A stretch of DNA of 64,000 nucleotides from Isoetes taiwanensis (taxonomy: Eukaryota > Streptophyta > Lycopodiopsida > Isoetales > Isoetaceae): assembly GCA_021234155.1 (NCBI GenBank), contig JAJEKV010000097.1, forward strand, positions 372,001 through 436,000, read 5' to 3'. The notes under the pieces were generated by a model. The model was not told the DNA's origin, did not search any database, and was given only the letters and a program-made list of their open reading frames with translations. A program made the translations under genes and the position numbers. Positions 56,658-64,000 of this stretch are shown one piece after another (the first letter of the stretch is position 1; each line of letters begins with the position of its first letter).

Positions 56658-56732
56658 AGATCACACGACGCCGAAACTATCTCTACGCAGTTAAGTAGTC
56701 GATGGCCTAGCTTCAAGGCGTCGTGTGATCCG
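56658..56732. repeat. Conserved-arm palindrome 8
   Basis: GATCACACGACGCC and GGCGTCGTGTGATC are exact complementary arms, 75 bp end to end. The interior differs from all other copies. Confidence 0.85.
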
Positions 56733-57194
56733 ATTAAGGTGGTTACCATTTGCGGGCAATTTTGGGAAGTTGTTTTGGTGGAGATTAGCTCTTTGGCCAT
56801 ATCGTAAGGGGTATATGCATGTCGTATTGTTATACTTTCCACTTTCCGCCGCTAGAATTCAACTTGAACTCTTTTATCCTACCTATCCAATGTGTCCGCG
56901 ACGCCTGATCGCCTTTGTCGCTTAACTCTATGCTCGCCCCTCGTTGATGGCAAGCATACTCACCCACCTAACCTATTGAGACAAAACCTCCCACTTCTTG
57001 ACCTTGGGAGTTCTGTAAATGGGGCAAGAACACATAAATTGAGGAGACATGGATTGCAGATGAGGAGTGAAGGCAGAGAGGATGCATGAGAGGCGCTCGG
57101 AGTGACAAGATCTAAGTTTGGCGCCAAAATTTGACAAGGGAGTTGGTGACGCTGACAGTAGGCGGTCAAAGTCACCATTATTTTGGGCGGCGAA

Positions 57195-57420
57195 GCGATT
57201 CCCGAAAAATACGGGCCATTAAAATGGTTGCAATAAAAGCGCAGGCATCCCCTATGAAAATACGCCATGTGGATGCCAAGTAAGCCTGCTCATCCTTCTA
57301 CCTGCCAAGTAATACTGACTTTCGTAAAAAAGGCGCAAACCTGATTGGTCCTAGCGAATCTGACGTGGAAATCTTTAACCCAAGACAAGGGCCATTTTCA
57401 GACCCCAAATCCGCCCTAAT
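57195..57420. repeat. Possible short DNA element related to the dispersed repeat
   Basis: The complement of its right end reads AGGGCGGATTTGGGGTCTGA then AAATGG, matching the start of the dispersed repeat at 39893. The left border is uncertain. Confidence 0.35.
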
Positions 57421-57470
57421 GTATCCTAGAATCACTAATTGGGTGGTCAGAATTCTGTGACATTGCTTTG

Positions 57471-58437
57471 AGTCTTTCAAGCTGTTTCTTCATAAACGCT
57501 TGATGCAGTTTTTCTCTGTTTTTTTCAGCTACATGTTGACGGCGTTGCTTTCACATAGAAGCCTTCTCCCTTGCTTGATTTGTTTCCCGGTTCACCTCCC
57601 TGAAAATCAAGAGTTGAAAATGATTATATGCATGATAGGAGACACATAATAAACTGGCAAAATTATAAACGTGTCAGTTATCATAAACAATGGCGGCATC
57701 CCTATAGCACTTATTGTCAAACATGTCCCAAAGTGAGCTTTAAATGCAGTTTAGCAACAATCATGCTCAACATATTTGCATTCGTTTTAGTGAGTTGATC
57801 ACTGCAATGCCAATGCAGGTTATGACATTTGCTACCATTTGGCCTTGAAGCATTGGGCTGCCAATGCGTTCATAATCTGGAACTTGATGACTACATGACA
57901 ATGCATGGTTATCGCTGGCAACAAATTCTTCTTGTAGTGTTGGTACGAATTCTTTACTGGTTGACATGCCTATTTACAAAAATGAAAGCATAGAGCTACA
58001 AGACTGTTCTAAAACGGAGGCTTTCTTATGAAGTGTTTGACTGTTCCACAGATCTACAGATCTCAGTTTTTGAATACTAATCAACTAATAAACACCACAA
58101 TAACTATGTCTCATTCTCCTGAAAATTCTTTATTTCCCATCTGCATCTGGAACGTAACCCTGACCTAATGATACTTCAAAACCACTGATTGTTTCTACAG
58201 AATTAGGACAATTGGTCCCCTATAAATAACAATACAATTATAGACATGCAATAACAAGCATAAAAACGTTCTGAAGGTGATGAAAGCCAATACCTCACCA
58301 ATTCTTTGTAACTTGGAACAGCTGTAGCTTTATTCCAGGCTATGCCTGCTTTTTTATCATCAAAAGTGTCCTTATCTTCAGTTTCTGGTTCAACTTGTAC
58401 ACTATTCAGATTCACAGCTTCATCCTCTAAAAATCCG
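57471..58437 (-). pseudogene. Three exon-like pieces of an unrecognised host gene
   Basis: Minus-strand pieces with splice signals: about 58437-58314 (EDKDTFDDKKAGIAWNKATA, ending before GTGAGG), 57967-57837 (GMSTSKEFVPTLQEEFVASD, preceded by AATAG) and about 57605-57471 (EVNRETNQAREKAS, then a coiled-coil KNREKLHQAFMKKQLERLK). The third contains an in-frame stop, so the gene is probably decayed, unless that stop is a sequence error. Acidic, helical; no family recognised. The upstream side (58440 on) is GC-rich and belongs to other sequence. Confidence 0.4.
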
Positions 58438-58444
58438 TTACGTC

Positions 58445-59844
58445 TCGAGCAGAGGGAGAGACGTCTTCCATGAAGAGGGAGGCCCGAGCCAAGGCCCCGA
58501 CCCCGACAAAGCGGCCATAATGTGCAATCCGCCAACGAACCTTGGAGCCGCGATCCAGCGGTAGGGTTGAGGCCATCAGCAGCACGCCTTTGTGCCTCCC
58601 CACAGAGGTGGAGAACATAGCATCTCCGGCGTTGCGCAGCAGCTTGGCCGTAAAAACTAATTTTAATCACGTAATTGGAGGATCGCGCACGACAAAGTGC
58701 ATGATAGCATCCGCTGCTACAATTTGAAAGACGTTAATACCGCAGGAGCTTGCGCATATGAGGGGACGGTAGATAACATGTTGGCAGCCTATGGAAGCCG
58801 GGACGCAGACGTGAACCCGTAGAGCAGAGACACTCGTCACCCCGCTCCGGATCCGTGCCGAGGTTGAGGAGGCTAAGGCACACACGGCGCAGGAGCACAG
58901 CCGCCTTTGTCGAGGTTGAGGAGGCCGCCATCGCGGAGATAAGAAGTCCGTGCCGCTTTGAAAGCCAGCGTAACCGGAAGCCCGGAAAAAGGATTTAGCA
59001 CGCAGATCGGGAGCTACTGAGAGCTTCGGGCGCCGCTGCTCCAGAAGGCAAGGCCTCCATGCCGCAGGCACATGAGCAACTCCGCCATTGCACGAGAGAT
59101 GGCAAGACATGACAACGCCCCGCAAGAGCTAAGCTCCGCACTCCGAGAACGTAAAACCACAAAGAAAGAACACACCAACCCCGGCGAACCCACTAACCCT
59201 GTGGCGCCAACCTCGAACACCTGGCCGCGGACACATCGATCACGCCGGGCCGCCACCACCCCGGCGCCGCCACGGCCTACTATGCCTCACCCACCTCAAC
59301 AACACGGGTGCGCGCCCCCCCAACTCCGTGAACGAGACGCAGGAGCCGCAATGTGGTAGTGCGAGGCCCGATGGAGGAGTCGGGAGAACATCTCACTTTC
59401 CGACTCCGCATTAATGCATCTTGGACCGGATGATGTTCCCAAAGACTGTGACCATTGTAAAGCGTAATCGTCATGGAATTCACCGATCGCCGCCGGTGGT
59501 CATCTTCACAGCTTGAGAGCGTGCAGAAGCGGGTGGCCATCCCGCATCGGCCGGGGAAGTTGAAGGGGACGGCTCAGACGCTGTAGGGACTTGACCCCAA
59601 AGACAAAGAAGAGACCCGGCGCGGAGCGGGCCAAAGTCGTGGACCGCCGCAGACATGGAGGGGCAGCTGGGCTGGTTCGGGAAGGATGCGGGGAATTCGT
59701 GCAACCAAACAGGGATGCAGCACTCCGGCCCCTCGAAGTCCCTCCGAGGGGCCCCAAAGCCGCTGTGCATCCACATCTTCCTTCCCCCAGGACCACCACT
59801 ATCACCGGACCTGAAGTGGCTTATGCCCGCTACTAAATAGGGAT
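58445..59844 (+). other. GC-rich 5' region of the second LINE, possible ORF1 relic
   Basis: Base composition rises sharply here and stays high to 63.1 kb. Plus-strand open stretches (59072-59359, Pro/Thr/Arg-rich; 59591-59836, basic and Arg-rich) may be remnants of an ORF1. No CCHC or coiled-coil signature is certain. Confidence 0.35.
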
Positions 59845-62800
59845 TGTGCCTCGGGCCGTGGTATCCTGGAATTGCCGTGGCTTCCCATGGCAGAAGGGGG
59901 ACAGTCTCAATTCCGTCGCCATGGACATGGACCTTATCTTCCTCATGGAAACATGGGAACATGCTGGTCACAGGCTACCTGATTTGCCAGGATACCAGTG
60001 CTACTCCGTCTTCAATGAGTGCACCGGGAAACGAGGACACGGAGGAATTGCGTGTTACTACCAGACAGCCTTGGCCCAATCGGTCTCCATGTGCAAGGCG
60101 CGATGTGCACAAATGAGGATACCTATGGGTACGAAAGTGCGTAACAACGGCGATGGCATCCCTCTCTTTGTGGCTTGCTACTTCCCACATGCTGAGAGCA
60201 ACTTTTACCACACGCACTTGGATGTGGACAGGCAGGAGCCCTATGTCGATCTATATGATGACATACAGCAGTACAGACAATTGGGCAAGGTCATGTTGCT
60301 TGGAGATTTCAACGCGCCGCACAAAAGAGTAGATCCCAAAAGTCGCACCTCTAGCCGAGGATGTGTTGCAAATGGACCCCGCAGAGATGGTTTTGCCAAG
60401 GGCGCCGATGACGCCGGTGACACCGGAGATGGCCTGGCAACACTTTTGTCGGGCAAGATCTTTGACCGGTCATTTGCAATGGGCTAGCACGGTGGCGGCC
60501 CCTCCGGCCGCTTCACTTGTAGACGTGAGAACCGTGGGGCGGCACCAAAGGTGGTGGATTACGCTTACGGGCAGACGCAGCAATGCCTACACTTGATCAC
60601 AAGCTTGCTCCGGGGACGTATCAGCCCCGTTCTTGCAGATAGATTGGCGTGACCAACCGAAAGCACCCATTGCCCCAACACCCCATGTACCACTCGCTAT
60701 ACCGGACTATGATCATGCGGCGGTCTATGCGAGGATGCTTGAGCATGAGCTGCGGGAGGCCGCAGCCCCCACACTTCAACAGCCAGATGGCCCGGTGAAC
60801 CGGCTCTCTTCGAGGGTAGGGGATGATGCTTTGGGAGAGGTCGCTTCCTCGACGACATCCAATGTGGGCTGCAACCACCTTCCCCGCGAATCACCGGGTT
60901 CGATGATGAATGTCGGAGTTGAAACGATGGCTCCGCCAAGTGCCGGACCCCACCATTCGCCCAGCAGCCGTCTGTCAATACCGCCCTTCCCCAAGGCCAA
61001 GAAAGCCGTGTACCTTTATGAGCACCAAAGAACATATGTTTGGTCTACTAGACCGCCATCCTAGGGCCTTTCGGAGAAAGATCTTGAGTAAGCCCGCACG
61101 ACTTCACGTGAAATATTACCGGGAACAATGGGTGAGATACTTGCAAAGAATCGATGACCCAATGGGAAGCCGGCAATAGCATACCTCCAGACATTGTGCC
61201 TAGCAATCGGGTCATTACCGAAGGGGATATCATAATGGGGCCGCAACGCCTCACTAACGGGAAGGCGCCAGATTTGGATGGTATGCGTGCGAGCTTCTCA
61301 AGTGGGCGGGCCCCCAATGGTGCCGATTCTCACAAAGACTCTTCAAGCGTGGCATTGCAAGAAGGCTTCCCCACCGACTACCAAAGAGTTGTGCCCATAT
61401 ACAAAGCAGGGGACCCCCACCCACCCAACTATCATACCATTATGGTCGGGTTCGTCTTTGCCGAAGTTGCTTGCCGGGATTCTTGAAAACGACCGACACT
61501 TTGGGCGAGGATGGAGAAGTGCTGCTCACGCAGTCGGAAGCCCGCCCCCAAGCATTCTACTATTGACCATATCTTCACTCTGCGAACACTCATAGAGGAT
61601 AGTTTTAATCAACGCCAAAACCTCGCATTGCTGTTTTGTGGACTTCGCAAAGGCTTTTTGACACAAAGGCCTCCGGGATAAGTTGTGGGGATGATTGAGA
61701 CAATTGGGACCCCTGGCCGACTCTGCGAATGCTATATACGCACTATACGAGGCTTGCTCCTGGCCGTCTCACACTATCTGGGAGCCCGTTGTTAGTAGCA
61801 TTGGGGTGCGCCAGGGCTGCCCTCTATCCCCGACGGCTCTTCGGCTTGTACATTGACCAGCTAGAAGAATGGCTACCGAGCACCTGGGAGGGGGGGGAGG
61901 CGCCAGTTGATGCACCACATAATCCGCAACTCATATATGCCGATGATGTTGACCGCCGCATATACCCCTGTGAGGACATGCAACGCCACCGGATGCTTTG
62001 GACACTTTTCTCGCCAATTCACGGCATGAGAGTTAACTTGGCCAAGACGAGGGGTGCCGCCGGGTCCCATCATCCCAAGACTCCACGCCTTCCCTCATTC
62101 ACTTACCGTAGTGGAGGTGGCTCGCCTTATAAGTATTTGGGCATTGAGTTTTTACTACCACACACCGGGATGCATCCATCAGTTACGGTCACCGCAGTCG
62201 GAAAGCCCAGATGCAATGCAAAACAACAAATACAAGGCGTAGTTGTATGCATGGGGTCACCAGCACACTTGTTCAGTGGCCTTGGTTGAACCGGTCCTCC
62301 TCTATGGGGCGTAGTGGGGGGCCGGTGATATCCCTCACCACTTGAACGATCTAGAGAGTGTACGTAAGGCCTTCTTGGCCCCGCACCGGGAGTGAAATCC
62401 ACGGTCCCATATCGATCTTGCTCCGGAGACAAGCTTCCTTCCATTACAGAGGGTCGCTACCGAACGTCACATTATTTACTTCCGTAAGGTGGTGGCTATG
62501 GATGAAGCCCACCTGCCTAACCTTGCTTTGGCGTTGGCGATGGGGCCCGCTGGCGACTCAAAGCCCGGCTGAAAGACAAGCAAGCCTGTGGTTCTCGCGA
62601 TGGAATGTGCGGGCACACGTGATGTGGACCCAGTGCATACACCGAAGGAACGCTACGCCTTTGAAGCAAGATTTTGATGCTTGCTTCATGTCCAAGCTTT
62701 GGGATGCGAGGCCCTGGCCACATGTCAAGGTGGCAAATTATCGGACGCAGGTTAATCCCATGCTCACGAGGGGCCCACACCACTACTCCGCGCACTCCAT

Positions 62801-63110
62801 CTACCCATGAAAAGCCGCCAGGTGATTGCTTCCATTCGCGACAGTGCACACCACCTCCCGTGATTGAGACAGGGGAGATGGATTCGGCCGCCGCGGAGGA
62901 CGTAGTCCGCCGGCTTTGCCAGGGCGCCATTGAGGATGAAAGTCACCTCCCTTCGTGCCCGACGACGCAACGAGCATATCCGCCCGGTGATGCTCTGCTA
63001 GTTGTGCCCCATCAGCCCCTCGTGAGATAACCCATCGAGCACGGCCTCAGAGGCTTGTTGGGATCAGACCTCCGGAGGTAATGGATACGCGGACTCGGTT
63101 ATGCCCCCCG
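59845..63110 (+). mobile_element. Second LINE: endonuclease and reverse transcriptase, decayed
   Basis: A non-LTR retrotransposon on the plus strand, unrelated in detail to the first. Endonuclease domain at 59845-60487: AVVSWNCRGF, IFLMETW and LLGDFNAPH. Reverse transcriptase at 61280-62100: TDYQRVVPIYKAGDPHP, a FDT-type motif near 61650, GCPLSP-type motif near 61820, FGLYIDQLEEWLPS and the catalytic LIYADDV at 61927-61947. A C-terminal region follows with Cys/His residues near 62880-62970. Many stops and frame changes show it is dead. No RNase H domain recognised. Clade undetermined (a single EEP-type ORF2, so not R2-like). Confidence 0.8.
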
Positions 63111-63182
63111 TCCGGCATTAACCTCAAATTGTACTTGTGATTATGTATATAATCGGTGCAAAGATGTCAAAGATCCTTATTG

Positions 63183-63233
63183 CTACTAAGGTTTTTCCCG
63201 AAAACCTTCTGGCGGGGTTTTTAATCCTCGTAG
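63183..63233 (-). ncRNA. Structured stem-loop motif, copy 3 (inverted)
   Basis: On the minus strand: CTAC (complement of 63230-63233) with GTAG, AGG with CCT, and an inner AAAACC/GGTTTT-type stem around CCCCGCC. The core GGATTAAAAACCCCGCC is shared with the copies at 26.5 and 45.5 kb while the outer stem is different again. Element ends around it were not found. Confidence 0.5.
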
Positions 63234-63617
63234 TAATCGCCGCCGCTTCTCTCTCTTTGTACTTGGGTCCCATAGGCCAGTTGGTCTCCGTGGACGATAA
63301 AATCATATTATATTCTATTCTTCTCTTCCTCGAGTTCTCCCTTTACGAGCTTCTCATAAAGCTCAACCTTCTTCTCCAAAGCTGCATAGCTTGCAGAACC
63401 ATCTTCTATACTCTTAAGGTGCAATTTGTCACTGTTGAGATAAACCTAAAATTTCATGCGTATAGTAAGGGGAAAAGAGATTGAACGCACGCAATGAGAT
63501 TCAACAACAATAAATACTACTGAAGAGGAAACCTAAATTAATTGAAAGTAGTTATGATACATATTTGCGCGGTGCTCCACCCCAGAATTCTTCTTAGCAA
63601 AAATCTTCTTAAAAAAT

Positions 63618-63638
63618 CTATTCTATTCTATTCTATTC
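63618..63638 (+). repeat. (CTATT)4 microsatellite
   Basis: Four CTATT units, complementary in motif to the (TAGAA)11 run at 46.8 kb. Confidence 0.9.
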
Positions 63639-63659
63639 TTGGCATGATGCTTTTCTACA

Positions 63660-63935
63660 GTGGGCAAAGCCACCAAAAGGGCATGTCGAAATGTGGAAAG
63701 CCACCAACGGCCTGCCTCAGAAAATACAAAGAAAACAAAATTGATCGTGCTGATGATGAACGGCATGGGTCTACTACCCAGGAATCAGAGAAGGACAAGC
63801 TGCTCTTCGGCTTCGTGGTCCGGCATGCAATCTTGAGTTCTTGGCCGAGCATATTCTTCTGAGACGGCCAGCTGCAGCATGCACTTCAGAGTCTTGCGAG
63901 GAGGTCTACAACTCTATTCGCAAAGGTCTTAGACA
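63660..63935. repeat. Dispersed ~275-bp repeat, copy 2
   Basis: Near-identical to 37918-38194, same orientation. The two copies diverge abruptly at both ends (just before TGGGCAAAGCC and just after GCAAAGGTCTTAGA). Confidence 0.88.
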
Positions 63936-64000
63936 GTCAAATCCACAAGTTAGCAAACACTGAAGTTGAGAAGCAAGGCAGCTGCATATGGTTCTTATTT

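Noticed and set aside
58203-58670. 155-codon minus-strand ORF as one protein
   Set aside because: It runs through a splice donor and from a GC-rich repeat into an AT-rich exon; only the middle piece (58314-58437) looks like host coding sequence.

Overview
The window looks like a stretch of a large, repeat-rich land-plant nuclear genome. The evidence is a spliced GH19 chitinase-like gene with plant splice sites, an intron-bearing proteasome-subunit pseudogene, a plant L1-type LINE with a DUF4283-like ORF1, a Copia-type gag relic and plant-style LTRs whose primer-binding site begins TGGTATCAGAGC. I cannot name the species. A fern, lycophyte or gymnosperm would fit the density of degenerate elements, but this is inference.

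Layout. 1-8 kb: AT-rich DNA with a decayed RPT1 (26S proteasome ATPase) pseudogene that keeps its introns, a tRNA-like SINE head and a ~400-bp tandem duplication. 8.07-17.39 kb: one L1-type LINE on the minus strand with a 13-bp target-site duplication. It was later split by a non-autonomous LTR element (8.3-11.4 kb) and a 552-bp foldback element (12.9-13.5 kb). 17.5-20.4 kb: truncated Copia-like relic (gag, PBS and probable LTR). 21.7-23.2 kb: the one convincingly intact host gene, a three-exon chitinase-like (CTL-type) gene on the minus strand. 24.3-26.2 kb: weak exon-like pieces of an unrecognised gene. 26.3-36.8 kb and 45.2-46.3 kb: three head-to-tail pairs of non-coding elements. Their 5' inverted arm, 3' inverted arm and 3' terminal hairpin resemble Helitron2/Helentron ends; their interiors carry hairpin arrays and a shared stem-loop whose outer stem covaries. 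38.3-41.6 kb: a TIR-bounded DNA element with a small acidic-protein gene near its right end. 41.9-44.5 kb: receptor-kinase-like fragment and unrecognised ORFs. 48.2-50.2 kb: unrecognised plus-strand protein relic split by a SINE-like insert. 50.3-56.5 kb: compact run of short, apparently intronless minus-strand ORFs, several with TATA boxes and many followed by ~70-bp palindromes with conserved arms (TCACACGACG...). One ORF begins exactly like histone H3 (MARTKQTAR), with a histone-H3-fold relic downstream. 57.5-58.4 kb: exon pieces of an unrecognised host gene. 58.7-63.1 kb: a second, GC-rich LINE on the plus strand.

How it fits together. Most of the sequence is nested mobile DNA. The parts I find least explained are the 26-36 kb and 45-46 kb element pairs with their structured-RNA modules, and the 50-56.5 kb ORF cluster with conserved palindromes and an H3-tail protein. 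The cluster may be a fossil of an integrated large DNA virus or of a cargo-bearing transposon. Neither assignment can be settled without searches.
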